This document shows, piece after piece, positions 42,696-51,628 of a stretch of DNA of 64,000 nucleotides. The notes under the pieces are model-generated. The model made no database searches and was not told the origin of the DNA. It worked only from the letters and a program-made list of their open reading frames with translations. The stretch is taken from contig NZ_WWCJ01000010.1 of assembly GCF_009857475.1 (NCBI RefSeq), positions 62,001-126,000 on the forward strand, given 5' to 3'. Position numbers and translations under genes: made by a program. This DNA is from Pseudoduganella guangdongensis. Lineage in GTDB: Bacteria > Pseudomonadota > Gammaproteobacteria > Burkholderiales > Burkholderiaceae_D. Position 1 is the first letter of the stretch; every line of letters begins with the position of its first letter.

Positions 42696-43619
42696 CTAAT
42701 TTTTAGGCTTCCGTGGCAAATCAAAACGAATGATCGCTTCCCCGCTGCTGGTCACCCGCGGCGCCGGCCGGAAGGCATGGCCGTAGATCACTTCAAACGT
42801 GAGCGCCAGCTTGCCGTCGGCCCGGCGCTGTTTCTCCAGTCCGGCTTTCAGGCGCGCGTAGGCGTCTTTGCCCAGCAGACCCTTGCGGCGCGACTGCAGC
42901 GGGTTGCCGCCCAGGGCGCGCGCGTCGGCCAGCAGCTTGTCGGCGTGGTCGTAGGTGACCGTGATCTTTTCCATATCCATCACCGGCTCGGCAAAGCCGG
43001 CTTCCACCAGCTGGTCGCCGAAATCGTGCATGTCGACGAAGGGCAGCGTATGCGGCGCCAGGTCGACCTCGGCGAAGGCGGCGCGCAGCTCCTGCAGCGT
43101 ATCCGGGCCGAAGCAGGAGAACATCAGCAAGCCGCCCACCTTCAGCACCCGGTGCCATTCCGCGAACACGCGGTCCGGCTGCGGGTGCCAGTGCAGGGCC
43201 AGGTTAGACCAGACCAGGTCCACATTGTGGCGCGCCAGCGGCAGGTCGGCCATATCGGCGCACAGGTAGTCAATGCCGGATTTTGCTGGTAGCAGTTTGC
43301 CAATCAGCTGGCTCAGGCCGGACTTGGCGGCCTGGCCGCGCGCGGCGGCGATCATGGCGGGCGAGGTGTCCACGCCCAGGACCTGGGCGGCGGGATAGCT
43401 TTTTTGCAAGACCGGCAAATCGGGGCCGGTGCCGCAACCGGCATCGAGCACGCGCAGCGGGTTCACTTTTACCAGTTGCAGGCGCTCGTGCATGCGGCTG
43501 GCGATCTCGCGCCGCAGGAAATCGGCCTCGGCCACGCGGGCCGGGTCGGCAAACAGCTGACGGACTAGATCCAGGTCAATGGGAGCGCTCAATTTCGGCG
43601 GTTTTGCTGGGACTTGCAT
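42696..43619 (-). CDS. bioC: Malonyl-ACP O-methyltransferase-like protein (BioC family)
   Basis: BioC methylates malonyl-ACP to start pimelate synthesis for biotin. The 307-residue protein has SAM motif I VLDAGCGTGPD (about 57-67), the VWSNLALHWHPQPDRVFAEWHRVLK region split around 138-160, and the LLMFSCFGPDTLQEL segment seen in BioC proteins. No other bio gene is adjacent, so the role is inferred from family only. It is divergent from comF by 60 bases. Confidence 0.85.
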   Translation of the reverse strand: MQVPAKPPKLSAPIDLDLVRQLFADPARVAEADFLRREIASRMHERLQLVKVNPLRVLDAGCGTGPDLPVLQKSYPAAQVLGVDTSPAMIAAARGQAAKSGLSQLIGKLLPAKSGIDYLCADMADLPLARHNVDLVWSNLALHWHPQPDRVFAEWHRVLKVGGLLMFSCFGPDTLQELRAAFAEVDLAPHTLPFVDMHDFGDQLVEAGFAEPVMDMEKITVTYDHADKLLADARALGGNPLQSRRKGLLGKDAYARLKAGLEKQRRADGKLALTFEVIYGHAFRPAPRVTSSGEAIIRFDLPRKPKN

Positions 43620-43679
43620 ATTTAATAGCGTGTTGGGGTGGGATAATCCGAGCAGTTTACTCGCTCGCGGGAATTTGCG

Positions 43680-44435
43680 ATGGCTTCTGCATTTGCCGGC
43701 GGCCTGCTGGCCGCCCTGCTGCCTTGTAATTGCGTGCTGTGCAGCGCCAGCGGCGCGTCCCTGCTCTGCCCCGGCTGCCGCGCCCAGTTCTTCAGCGACC
43801 GGCTGCCGCGCTGCCCGATCTGCGCCAATCCGCTGCCGCTCCCCGCCCACCAACCCGCCGCGCCGCCGGCGGGCGACACCGGCGCCACGCTGGCGTGCGG
43901 CCGCTGCCTGGCCGATCGGCCCGCCTTCGACGCCACCATCGCGGCTGCCGCCTACGCGCTTCCGGTGGACCGCCTGGTCCTTCAGTTAAAATTCGCCGGT
44001 CAGCTCGCGCTGGCGCGCCTGTTCGCGACCCTGCTGGCCGACGCCGTGCAGCACAGCGGGGCCAGCCGCCCCGCCCTGCTCTGCCCAGTGCCACTGGGCC
44101 TGCAGCGCCTGTCCGAGCGCGGCTATAACCAGTCGCTGGAGATCGCCCGCCCGCTTGGCAAGCAGCTTGGCATCGCGCTCCATACCGGCCTGGCCGTGCG
44201 GGTGCGCGACACCCGCGCGCAAAGCAGCACACCGCAAGGCGCGCGCCACGCCAATATCGCGCACGCCTTCGCCATCCCCGACCGGGCGCTGGTGGAAGGC
44301 CGGCATATCGGCCTGGTGGACGATGTCATGAGCAGCGGCCAGACCCTGCAGGAACTGGCCGCGACGCTGAAGCGCCACGGCGCTGCGCGGGTGACCAACT
44401 ATGTGTTCGCCCGCACGCCGCCGACTATTAATTAG
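43680..44435 (+). CDS. comF: ComF family phosphoribosyltransferase-like protein
   Basis: ComF proteins are needed for DNA uptake in competent bacteria. The 251-residue protein has an N-terminal zinc-finger region with two CxxC pairs (CVLCSASGASLLCPGC and RCPICANP) and a C-terminal PRPP-binding loop in GLVDDVMSSGQT. The type IV pilus retraction genes elsewhere in the window are compatible with natural competence. It lies nine bases before trmL. Confidence 0.92.
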   Translation: MASAFAGGLLAALLPCNCVLCSASGASLLCPGCRAQFFSDRLPRCPICANPLPLPAHQPAAPPAGDTGATLACGRCLADRPAFDATIAAAAYALPVDRLVLQLKFAGQLALARLFATLLADAVQHSGASRPALLCPVPLGLQRLSERGYNQSLEIARPLGKQLGIALHTGLAVRVRDTRAQSSTPQGARHANIAHAFAIPDRALVEGRHIGLVDDVMSSGQTLQELAATLKRHGAARVTNYVFARTPPTIN

Positions 44436-44444
44436 GAGAAGAAT

Positions 44445-44915
44445 TTGTTTCATGTAGTGCTGGTCAACCCGGAAATCCCTCCCAACACGGGCAACGTGAT
44501 CCGCCTGTGCGCCAACACGGGCGCCCAGCTGCACTTGATCGAGCCGCTCGGCTTTCCGCTGGACGACGCCAAGATGCGGCGCGCCGGGCTGGATTACCAC
44601 GAATACGCCGAAATGAAAGTGCACAAGGATTGGGCCGCCTTCCTGGCCGCCGTGCAACCGGACACCAGCCGCATGTTTGCCATGACCACGCATGGCTCGC
44701 GTCCGTTCGCCGAACTGGCTTTCCAGCCGGGCGACGTGTTTGTGTTCGGCAGCGAAACGCGCGGCCTGGCGCCCGCGTTCCGCGAATCCTTCCCGACGCA
44801 GCAGCGCATCCGCCTGCCGATGATGCCGGGCAACCGCAGCCTCAACCTGTCCAATACCGTGGCCGTGGTGGTGTTTGAAGCCTGGCGCCAGCATGGTTAC
44901 GCCGGCGGCGCGTAA
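44445..44915 (+). CDS. trmL: tRNA (cytidine/uridine-34 2'-O)-methyltransferase TrmL
   Basis: TrmL methylates the ribose of the wobble base in leucine tRNAs. The 156-residue SPOUT protein has PEIPPNTGNVIRLCANTG, FGSETRGL and RLPMMPGNRSLNLSNTVAV in two parts, forming the knotted SAM site. The start is a TTG at 44445 because AGGAG sits seven bases upstream and the following residues match the family N-terminus. Confidence 0.95.
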   Translation: MFHVVLVNPEIPPNTGNVIRLCANTGAQLHLIEPLGFPLDDAKMRRAGLDYHEYAEMKVHKDWAAFLAAVQPDTSRMFAMTTHGSRPFAELAFQPGDVFVFGSETRGLAPAFRESFPTQQRIRLPMMPGNRSLNLSNTVAVVVFEAWRQHGYAGGA

Positions 44916-44986
44916 AAGTTTGATCTAGCACAAACCCCGCCCCTGCCCGGCGCGGAACCCGGCACCCGGCCAGCGCTCCAACGCGC

Positions 44987-46000
44987 ATGGCCCACTCCCC
45001 CGCTCCTAGCCACGCCCCCGACCAGCTCGACAGCGCCTGGAAGTGCGCGCTCGACCAATTGATCGGGGAGTGCATCCTCACCTGCTTCCCCGCCCTGGCC
45101 GCAGTGTTGGATTTGTCGCGCCCGTTCACCATCCTCGACAGCGAACTGCACCAGCCGAGCGACGGAACCATCCCCACCAGCAACGCCTGCCACGCCGACC
45201 GCGTCTACCAGTGTTTTACCCGCGACGGGCACGCCGTCTGCCTGCATGTCGAAGTCCAATGCCAGCATGATGAGCATTTCGCCCAGCGCATGTTCATTTA
45301 CCACTCACTCCTCTACGCCCGGCACAAGATTCCCGTCATCAGCCTGGCAATCCTGGGAGACGGATCGGCCACGTGGCGGCCGTGCGACTTCGAATACGGC
45401 TTCGGCGGCTGCGAATTGACCCTGAGCTTCGCCACCGTCAAGCTGCTCGACCTGAAGCCCGCCCTTCCCGCGCTACTGCAATCCGGCAACGGCTTCGCAC
45501 TATTCGCTGCCGCCCACCTCGAAATAATGCAAACGAAAGGGGAACCATTCGAGCGGCTCGCTGCCAAATGCAGGCTGACCCGCATCCTGTGCGACTTTCG
45601 CTGGCCGGAAACCCGCCTGGCGAAAATGCTCGAACTGCTCGACCGGATCATGCCTTTGCAGCCAAAACTGGATGCAAAGTATCGCGAACACATCAGAAAC
45701 ATGAAAGGAACACATATGTTGACACTCATACAGCGACTCCATCACGACCACGTTCGTCGCATACTTGAGCGCACAACTGCGTACAGCTTCCGAACCGGCC
45801 GCGAAGAAGGCCGGGAAGAAGGCCGCGCAGAAGGCCGTGTGGAAGCCCAGCGGCTGATGCTAATTGACTTGGCACAAAAACGCTTCGGTATGCTGCCGGC
45901 AGGCGCCGCCGCACGACTCCACTCAGCCAGACCGGAAGAATTACAGCGCTGGCTCGAGCGCTTTTGGCAAGCCAACTCGATTGACGAGCTGTTGGATTGA
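44987..46000 (+). CDS. Rpn/PD-(D/E)XK nuclease-family protein with DUF4351-like tail
   Basis: The 337-residue protein resembles the RpnC-type transposase-like nucleases: CLHVEVQCQHDEHFAQRMFIYHSLLY carries the ExQ motif of a PD-(D/E)XK core in positions about 87-112. A C-terminal region has four charged repeats (GREE/GRAE type) encoded by 12-base tandem DNA repeats at 45797-45844, and a final LQRWLERFWQANSIDELLD-like segment. Its composition is less GC-rich than its neighbours, hinting at transfer. Function is unknown; it may act in recombination or defence. Confidence 0.78.
   Translation: MAHSPAPSHAPDQLDSAWKCALDQLIGECILTCFPALAAVLDLSRPFTILDSELHQPSDGTIPTSNACHADRVYQCFTRDGHAVCLHVEVQCQHDEHFAQRMFIYHSLLYARHKIPVISLAILGDGSATWRPCDFEYGFGGCELTLSFATVKLLDLKPALPALLQSGNGFALFAAAHLEIMQTKGEPFERLAAKCRLTRILCDFRWPETRLAKMLELLDRIMPLQPKLDAKYREHIRNMKGTHMLTLIQRLHHDHVRRILERTTAYSFRTGREEGREEGRAEGRVEAQRLMLIDLAQKRFGMLPAGAAARLHSARPEELQRWLERFWQANSIDELLD
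45797..45844 (+). repeat. Four 12-base tandem repeats within the Rpn-like gene
   Basis: The units are GGCCGCGAAGAA, GGCCGGGAAGAA, GGCCGCGCAGAA and GGCCGTGTGGAA. They encode Gly-Arg-Glu-Glu-type repeats in the linker before the C-terminal domain. Such repeats expand and contract readily in this family. Confidence 0.85.
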
Positions 46001-46064
46001 CCCAAGGTAGCGTGTGGGCGCGCACGCCTGGAATACCGTATAACCGGGCAGGAAGGAGGCGTTC

Positions 46065-46523
46065 ATGTTCGACCTCAACCTGCCCTGGTGGGAATATATC
46101 GTGCGCGGCGCAGCCACCTATGCGGCGCTGCTGGTCATGGTGCGCCTGAGTGGCAAGCGCACCATCGGCCAGTTCACGCCGTTCGACCTGCTGGTGGTGA
46201 TGCTGCTTAGTGAATCGGTTTCACCCGGCCTGACCGGCGGCGACGAATCGCTGGCGGGCGGCCTGATCGTGGCGCTGACCCTGGTCGCGCTGAACGTCGG
46301 CATCGCCTCCATCACGGCGCGCAGCCGCAAGGCCGCCAGCCTGGTGGAGGGCACTGCCGTGCTGCTCGGCCGCGACGGCAGGATCTTCATGGACGCCCTG
46401 CGCCGCAACCACATCGCCGAAAGCGAACTCGAACAATCTCTGCGCGAAGCCGACTGCCCGCGCGAGAAAATGAAATACGCCTTCCTGGAAGCGGATGGCA
46501 AGATCACCATCCTGCAGCATTAA
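46065..46523 (+). CDS. DUF421 membrane protein
   Basis: The 152-residue protein has two to three membrane helices (about 10-90) with RLSGKRTIGQFTPFDLLVVMLLS and a small cytoplasmic domain that ends in the EADGKITIL signature of DUF421 (YetF-like). The function is unknown; YetF-type proteins support spore germination signalling in Bacillus, which does not apply here. AGGAAGGAGG is a strong RBS. Its last bases overlap the convergent 84-residue gene. Confidence 0.9.
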   Translation: MFDLNLPWWEYIVRGAATYAALLVMVRLSGKRTIGQFTPFDLLVVMLLSESVSPGLTGGDESLAGGLIVALTLVALNVGIASITARSRKAASLVEGTAVLLGRDGRIFMDALRRNHIAESELEQSLREADCPREKMKYAFLEADGKITILQH

Positions 46524-46774
46524 AGAAAGCCGATGTGCTTGCGCTCCAGTCCCGACATCACCAGCTTGATGTAGCGGTTGGGGACATACAGTTCCAGCTC
46601 CGCCGCAACGCCGTCCGCGTTGCGCATCTCGGCGATGAGGTGGAAGAAGCTGCGGTCCGGATTTGCCTCCTTGCACGGCAAATACTTGCCGGATGGCCCA
46701 TCAGTCAAGTAGTCCTTGAGCACGGCGCCCAGCTCCGCCACGCCCTCATCGGTCAGCAGCACACCAAAAGCCAT
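46520..46774 (-). CDS. Small conserved-looking protein of unknown function
   Basis: The 84-residue soluble protein has a mixed alpha/beta character and no signal or membrane helix. AGGAGG sits eight bases before the ATG and it lies nine bases after rfaE2, so it is probably translated as part of that operon. Its stop overlaps the end of the convergent DUF421 gene. I do not recognise the family. Confidence 0.65.
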   Translation of the reverse strand: MAFGVLLTDEGVAELGAVLKDYLTDGPSGKYLPCKEANPDRSFFHLIAEMRNADGVAAELELYVPNRYIKLVMSGLERKHIGFL

Positions 46775-46783
46775 GACGGCCTC

Positions 46784-47266
46784 CTATTGTCCAAACATGC
46801 GCACCTTGGCCAGCAGCTTGGTGGTCGAGCGGTCGTGCTCGAAATCGATGGCCACCGCCTTGCCGCCGTAGGCCAGCACCGCCTGCCCTTCCGGAATCGC
46901 GGTCATATCGTAGTCGCCGCCCTTGGCATAGATTTCCGGCCGCGCCTGCAGCACCGCCTCCAGCGCCGTGTCCTCGTCGAACGGGACCACCAGGCTGACC
47001 GATTCCAGCGCCGCCAGCAGCGCCATGCGGTCCTCGCAATTGTTCAAAGGGCGGTCGTCGCCCTTGCCCAGGCGCTTCACCGACGCATCGGTATTGGCCG
47101 CCACCACCAGCGAGGCGCCCAGCGAGCGCGCCTGCGCCAGGTAAGTCACGTGGCCACGGTGCAGGATATCGAACACGCCATTGGTCATCACCACCGGTTT
47201 CGGCAGGGCCGCCACGCGCGCCGCCAATTCGGCGCGCGTACACATCTTCTTCTCAAAATCGATCAT
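46784..47266 (-). CDS. rfaE2: D-glycero-beta-D-manno-heptose 1-phosphate adenylyltransferase
   Basis: The enzyme makes ADP-heptose for the LPS inner core. The 160-residue protein is a cytidylyltransferase-like domain with TNGVFDILHRGH (HxGH nucleotide-binding motif) and GKGDDRPLN. It matches the stand-alone RfaE domain II found in betaproteobacteria, rather than the HldE fusion. It overlaps the upstream pilus ATPase gene by ATGA. Confidence 0.95.
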   Translation of the reverse strand: MIDFEKKMCTRAELAARVAALPKPVVMTNGVFDILHRGHVTYLAQARSLGASLVVAANTDASVKRLGKGDDRPLNNCEDRMALLAALESVSLVVPFDEDTALEAVLQARPEIYAKGGDYDMTAIPEGQAVLAYGGKAVAIDFEHDRSTTKLLAKVRMFGQ

Positions 47267-48453
47267 TGACCGTCTTCTTCCTCTTCTTCATCCAGTTGCA
47301 TGCTCAGGCCGCCCGATTTGACCGGCGCCGCCGCCTCGCTGGCGTCCGGCGGCGGACGGTTGCCGTGCAGCTTGATCTGCAGGCGCAGGCCATTGGTCGA
47401 ATCGGCATTGCGCAAGGCCTCTTCGTAGCCGATATAGCCCTTATTATAGAGTTCGAACAAGGCCTGGTCGAAGGTGCACATGCCCAGTTCGCGCGACTTG
47501 GCCATGATTTCCTTGATGGTGTGGAAATTGCCCTTGAAGATCATCTCGGCGATGGTCGGGGTGTTGAGCAGGATCTCAATCGCGGCCTTGCGCCCGTTGC
47601 CATCCTCGGTGCGGATCAGGCGCTGCGACACGATGGCGCGCAGGTTGGACGACAAGTCCATCAGCAGCTGGTTGCGGCGCTCTTCCGGGAAGAAGTTGAT
47701 GATGCGGTCCATGGTCTGGTTCGCATTGTTCGCGTGCAGGGTGCCCAGGCACAAATGGCCGGTTTCGGCAAAGGCGATCGCGTGCTCCATGGTTTCCGTA
47801 TCGCGGATCTCGCCGATCAGGATCACGTCCGGCGCCTGGCGCAGGGTGTTTTTCAGCGCATGGTGCCAGGACAGGGTGTCCACGCCCACTTCGCGGTGGG
47901 TGATCAGGCAGTTCTTATTCTTGTGCACATACTCCACCGGATCTTCCACCGTGATGATGTGGCCGGCCGAATTCTGGTTGCGGTAATCGATCATGGCCGC
48001 CAGCGTGGTCGATTTGCCGGAACCGGTGCCGCCCACCACCAGCACCAGGCCGCGCTTGGTCATCACCACGTCCTTCAGCACATCCGGCAAATCCAGCTTC
48101 TGGAAATTCGGGATTTCCGAGGCAATGGTACGGATCACCATGCCCACCGCCTGCTGCTGCACAAAGACATTGACGCGGAAACGGCACACATTGGGCAGCG
48201 AAATGGCGAAATTGCATTCCAGTTCAGTCTCGAACTCGCGCCGCTGCTTCTCGTTCATGATGGCATAGGCCAGGGCGCGCGTGACGTCCGGCGTCAGGCG
48301 CTGCTGGCTGAGGGCCCGCATGGCACCCTGGGATTTGATGCTGGGCGGGAAGTCCGCCGAAATGAACAAGTCCGAACCGCCGACCTGGTGCATCGCCGTC
48401 AATAATTTATGGATATACGCCTGGGCTTCTTCGTGGCCTAGTGTGGATGACAT
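47263..48453 (-). CDS. PilT/PilU-family type IV pilus retraction ATPase (third paralogue)
   Basis: The 396-residue protein is a GspE-family hexameric ATPase with Walker A GGTGSGKSTTLA, the Asp box ITVEDPVEYVHKN, Walker B ILIGEIRDTETM and the His box HLCLGTLHANNANQTMDR in part. The sequence is closest in style to PilU (RQAPDVILIGEIRD, FFPEERRNQLLMDLS). An acidic C-terminal tail (EEEEEDGQ) is distinctive. The start at 48453 has GAGG upstream and lies after a TATAAT box. A second pilT-pilU pair occurs at 61435-63624, so this copy is extra. Confidence 0.92.
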   Translation of the reverse strand: MSSTLGHEEAQAYIHKLLTAMHQVGGSDLFISADFPPSIKSQGAMRALSQQRLTPDVTRALAYAIMNEKQRREFETELECNFAISLPNVCRFRVNVFVQQQAVGMVIRTIASEIPNFQKLDLPDVLKDVVMTKRGLVLVVGGTGSGKSTTLAAMIDYRNQNSAGHIITVEDPVEYVHKNKNCLITHREVGVDTLSWHHALKNTLRQAPDVILIGEIRDTETMEHAIAFAETGHLCLGTLHANNANQTMDRIINFFPEERRNQLLMDLSSNLRAIVSQRLIRTEDGNGRKAAIEILLNTPTIAEMIFKGNFHTIKEIMAKSRELGMCTFDQALFELYNKGYIGYEEALRNADSTNGLRLQIKLHGNRPPPDASEAAAPVKSGGLSMQLDEEEEEDGQ

Positions 48454-48481
48454 ATTCGCCTCGTTGGGTTGATTGCTGCTC

Positions 48482-48487
48482 ATTATA
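48482..48487 (-). promoter_or_regulatory. -10 box of the third pilus ATPase gene
   Basis: TATAAT on the minus strand lies 28 bases before the chosen ATG at 48453. A matching -35 hexamer is not clear. The position argues against a longer N-terminus. Confidence 0.45.
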
Positions 48488-48549
48488 GCCAGCGCCATCC
48501 CCCATTCGCGGCATTGCACCAAGGCATACACCTGTGTTCAAATGGATTC

Positions 48550-49488
48550 ATGACACTGACCGAGCTCAAATATATCGTAGCCGTTGCCAGAGCGAAACAC
48601 TTCGGCCATGCCGCCGAAGCCTGTTTCGTGGCCCAACCCACCCTGTCGGTCGCCATCAAGAAGCTGGAAGACGAGCTCGGCGTCGTCCTGTTCGAGCGCG
48701 GCGGGGCGGAAATCTCCGTCACCCCGCTGGGCGCCCAGATCGTGGCCCAGGCTGAACGCGTGCTGGAGCAGACGGCCGCCATCAAGGAATTGGCCAAACA
48801 AAACAAGGACCCGCTGGCCGGGCCGTTGCGCCTGGGCGTCATCTACACCATCGGCCCCTACCTGCTGCCGCCGCTGGTCAAGCGCATGATCGAGAAGACG
48901 CCGCAAATGCCCTTGATCCTGCAAGAGAATTTCACCGTCAAGCTGCTGGAAATGCTGCGCCAGGGCGAATTGGACGCGGCCATCATGGCGCTGCCGCTGC
49001 CGGAACACGGCATGGCCGTGCAGCCGCTGTACGACGAGCCGTTCGTGGTGGCCATGCCCAAGAGCCACCCCTGGTCGGGCCGCACCAGCGTGCCGGCCGA
49101 ACTGCTGAAAACCGAGACCATGCTCCTGCTGGGCAATGGCCACTGTTTCCGCGACCAGGTGCTGGAAGTATGCCCGGAAATGGCACGCTTCTCCTCACCC
49201 GGCAATGGCATGCAGCGCACCTTCGAGGGCTCGTCGCTGGAAACCATCCGCCACATGGTAGCCAGCGGCATCGGCCTGACCGTGCTGCCGCGCGCCTCGG
49301 TGCCGGATATGGAAGGGCGCGACGGTATGCTGGCCTTCCGCTACTTCGAAAACCCGGAACCGAACCGGCGCGTGGTCATCGTCTGGCGCAAGAGTTTTAC
49401 GCGCAAGGCCGCCATCGACGCCATTGTGGAAGCGGTGGGCGACTGCCAGCTGCCCGGCATCCGCATGCTGAACAGCCACGCAGAGTAA
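48550..49488 (+). CDS. oxyR: Hydrogen peroxide-sensing LysR regulator OxyR
   Basis: OxyR activates peroxide defence genes when two cysteines form a disulfide. The 312-residue protein has the LysR helix-turn-helix (about 1-60) and the redox loop GHCFRDQVLEVC, with Cys199 and Cys208 at exactly the Escherichia coli positions. The start at 48550 matches the family N-terminus MTLTELKYIVAVA. No strong RBS is seen. It lies nine bases before ubiA, and the two may be co-transcribed. Confidence 0.96.
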   Translation: MTLTELKYIVAVARAKHFGHAAEACFVAQPTLSVAIKKLEDELGVVLFERGGAEISVTPLGAQIVAQAERVLEQTAAIKELAKQNKDPLAGPLRLGVIYTIGPYLLPPLVKRMIEKTPQMPLILQENFTVKLLEMLRQGELDAAIMALPLPEHGMAVQPLYDEPFVVAMPKSHPWSGRTSVPAELLKTETMLLLGNGHCFRDQVLEVCPEMARFSSPGNGMQRTFEGSSLETIRHMVASGIGLTVLPRASVPDMEGRDGMLAFRYFENPEPNRRVVIVWRKSFTRKAAIDAIVEAVGDCQLPGIRMLNSHAE

Positions 49489-49497
49489 AATGGCGGG

Positions 49498-50373
49498 ATG
49501 GAAGCGACCACCCCACCCCTGAGCAAACTCGAACTGTATTTCCGCCTGGTGCGCCTGGACAAGCCGATCGGCACCGTGCTGCTGCTGTGGCCGACCCTGG
49601 CCGCGCTGTGGCTGGCCTCCGGCGGCGTGCCGGACTGGAAGCTGCTGCTGATCTTCTCGCTCGGCACCTTCCTCATGCGCTCGGCCGGCTGCGCCGTCAA
49701 CGATTACGCCGACCAGGATTTCGACAAGCACGTCAAGCGCACCGCCGAGCGCCCCATCACCAGCGGCCGCGTCAGCGGCAAGGAAGCCCTGGCCATCGCC
49801 GCCGGCCTGGCGCTGCTCGCCTTCCTGCTGATCCAGCCACTGAACGCCCTGGTCAAGCAGCTCAGCGTGGCCGCCCTCATCATTGCCGGCACTTACCCCT
49901 ACTTCAAGCGCTTCTTCGCCATCCCGCAGGCCTACCTTGGCATTGCCTTCGGCTTCGGCATGCCCATGGCCTTCGCCGCCGTGCAGGGCACGGTGCCGGC
50001 GGTGGCCTGGCTGCTGCTGCTCGGCAACGTGTTCTGGGCCGTGGCCTATGACACCGAGTACGCCATGGTCGACCGCGACGACGACCTGAAGATCGGCATC
50101 AAGACTTCCGCCATCACTTTCGGCCGCTTCGACGTGGCCGCCATCATGCTCTGCTATGGCGTGCACCTGGCCATCCTGCTGCTGGTCGGCCAGCACTTCG
50201 GCCTGGGCTGGCCCTTCCTGCTGGGCATGGCGATCGCCGCCGGCTGCGCCGTTTACCACTACTTCCTGATCCGTGGCCGCGAGCGTGCGCCTTGTTTTGC
50301 GGCGTTCCGCCACAATAACTACCTCGGCGCTGCGGTATTCGCAGGCATCGTGCTCGACTACGCGCTGCGCTGA
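49498..50373 (+). CDS. ubiA: 4-hydroxybenzoate octaprenyltransferase
   Basis: UbiA attaches the polyprenyl chain to 4-hydroxybenzoate in ubiquinone synthesis. The 291-residue protein has about eight membrane helices. The prenyl-diphosphate motifs are [15 protein letters not shown] (about 69-83) and [13 protein letters not shown] (about 183-195). It closely follows oxyR. Confidence 0.96.
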   Translation: MEATTPPLSKLELYFRLVRLDKPIGTVLLLWPTLAALWLASGGVPDWKLLLIFSLGTFLMRSAGCAVNDYADQDFDKHVKRTAERPITSGRVSGKEALAIAAGLALLAFLLIQPLNALVKQLSVAALIIAGTYPYFKRFFAIPQAYLGIAFGFGMPMAFAAVQGTVPAVAWLLLLGNVFWAVAYDTEYAMVDRDDDLKIGIKTSAITFGRFDVAAIMLCYGVHLAILLLVGQHFGLGWPFLLGMAIAAGCAVYHYFLIRGRERAPCFAAFRHNNYLGAAVFAGIVLDYALR

Positions 50374-50420
50374 CCTATACTGGAATTTACCTGAGTGCAG
50401 TTCACCGAAAAGAGGCGATC

Positions 50421-50795
50421 ATGGACCAGACACCCCAAGCAGCAAAACCCAACGGTGGCGCCGTTGCCAATGGCAAAAGCCATGCCCACAATGAAAGCGC
50501 GGAGGCGCGCGAGCGCCTGATGGGCGACCTCAAGCAAGCGGTGCAGGATGCGGAAACCTGGCTGCGCAATGCGGCCACCGCCAATACCGAGGACCTGGGC
50601 ATGGTCAAAGCCAGGTTCGAGGACACGCTGCGCACCGCCAAGCGCGACCTGCTGAAGCTGGAAGACAGCGTCATCGCGCGCGGCAAGATGGCGGCCCAGG
50701 CCACCGACCACTATGTGCACGACCATCCCTGGAAATCGGTGGCCGCCGGCGCCGCCATCGGCGTGATTGTCGGCCTGCTGATCGCACGCCGCTAA
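50421..50795 (+). CDS. DUF883 (ElaB/YqjD-type) ribosome-associated membrane protein
   Basis: The 124-residue protein has an amphipathic helical body (about 25-90) and a single C-terminal membrane helix in VAAGAAIGVIVGLLIARR. ElaB/YqjD proteins tether ribosomes to the inner membrane in stationary phase in E. coli; the same role is inferred. RBS AAGAGGCG precedes the ATG. Confidence 0.88.
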   Translation: MDQTPQAAKPNGGAVANGKSHAHNESAEARERLMGDLKQAVQDAETWLRNAATANTEDLGMVKARFEDTLRTAKRDLLKLEDSVIARGKMAAQATDHYVHDHPWKSVAAGAAIGVIVGLLIARR

Positions 50796-50801
50796 ACCGC
50801 C

Positions 50802-51626
50802 TCAGCGGCTGCGGTTGCCGCCGTCGCCTATGTGGTAGCTGGCGCGCAAGCGCGCCAGCAGTCCCTGTTCGCGTTGCAGGAAGCGGTTGAACTGCTCGAC
50901 CACGGCGCGGCAATGCATGGTGGACAGGCGGAAGTCGGAGCGCGCATGCGGCAAACCGGGGTCGAACACCAGCCCGCCGCCCGCCTTGAGCTCGGACGCC
51001 AGCATATGGCTGGCCACGTCCACATTCACATAGACCGCATCCGGATGGCCGGCCAGGCCCAGGCGCAGCAGGCTGTCCGTACTGTTGGAGGTGGTCAGCT
51101 CCAGCGCCCGGCTGTCGATGGCAGACTGGTAGGGCCAGGGCGTGAAGCCCAACACCGTCCCCAGCGTCTTCAGCGCTGACAGCGGTTTGCCGCGCCGCTG
51201 CGGCAACACCATGGCGCCTTCCTCGGTCGACACCACCACCTCGCTGTAGCTCAGCCGTAGGCCGGCGCGCAGCTCTTCACGCCACTTGGGGTTGTCCGGG
51301 TACTTGAAATCCAGCGTGCGTTCGCTCAGGAAGCGGCTGTACAAGCGGTTGATCGGCAGCGGCACATAGTCGAAGGCATAGCCGTGCTGCGCCGCGAAGG
51401 CGTCCAGCACCTCGCGCGCAAAGCCGCCGTAACGGTTGTTGCCATCCACCGTGTGCAGCGGCAGGTACTGCAGCTTTTCCACTCCGACCGTGAATTTGCG
51501 GCCGCCGCTACCGGCATCGCATTGCTGGGCCGCCGCGGCAGCGCAGCCCAGCATCAGGGTGAGGCACAGGAAGGGCCGGATCCACATCGCGTCAGCATAG
51601 CCAAAACTCTGCGGCAGGGCAATCAT
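50802..51626 (-). CDS. Periplasmic solute-binding-like protein (SBP family 3)
   Basis: The 274-residue product (or 261 from the internal ATG at 51587) has a signal peptide ending Ala-Ala-Ala-Gln and a two-lobe SBP_bac_3-like domain with FTVGVEKLQYLPLHT and YGGFAREVLDAFAAQHGY. No permease is adjacent. The ATG at 51626 lies two bases after the stop of the AraC/GlxA gene and follows AGGCGTGAG, which suggests coupling. It may sense or capture a ligand for the regulator's pathway. Confidence 0.8.
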   Translation of the reverse strand: MIALPQSFGYADAMWIRPFLCLTLMLGCAAAAAQQCDAGSGGRKFTVGVEKLQYLPLHTVDGNNRYGGFAREVLDAFAAQHGYAFDYVPLPINRLYSRFLSERTLDFKYPDNPKWREELRAGLRLSYSEVVVSTEEGAMVLPQRRGKPLSALKTLGTVLGFTPWPYQSAIDSRALELTTSNSTDSLLRLGLAGHPDAVYVNVDVASHMLASELKAGGGLVFDPGLPHARSDFRLSTMHCRAVVEQFNRFLQREQGLLARLRASYHIGDGGNRSR

Positions 51627-51628
51627 TC

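Noticed and set aside
45797..45844. Short tandem repeats as a CRISPR-like array
   Set aside because: The 12-base units are contiguous, in frame and inside a coding sequence with no spacers.
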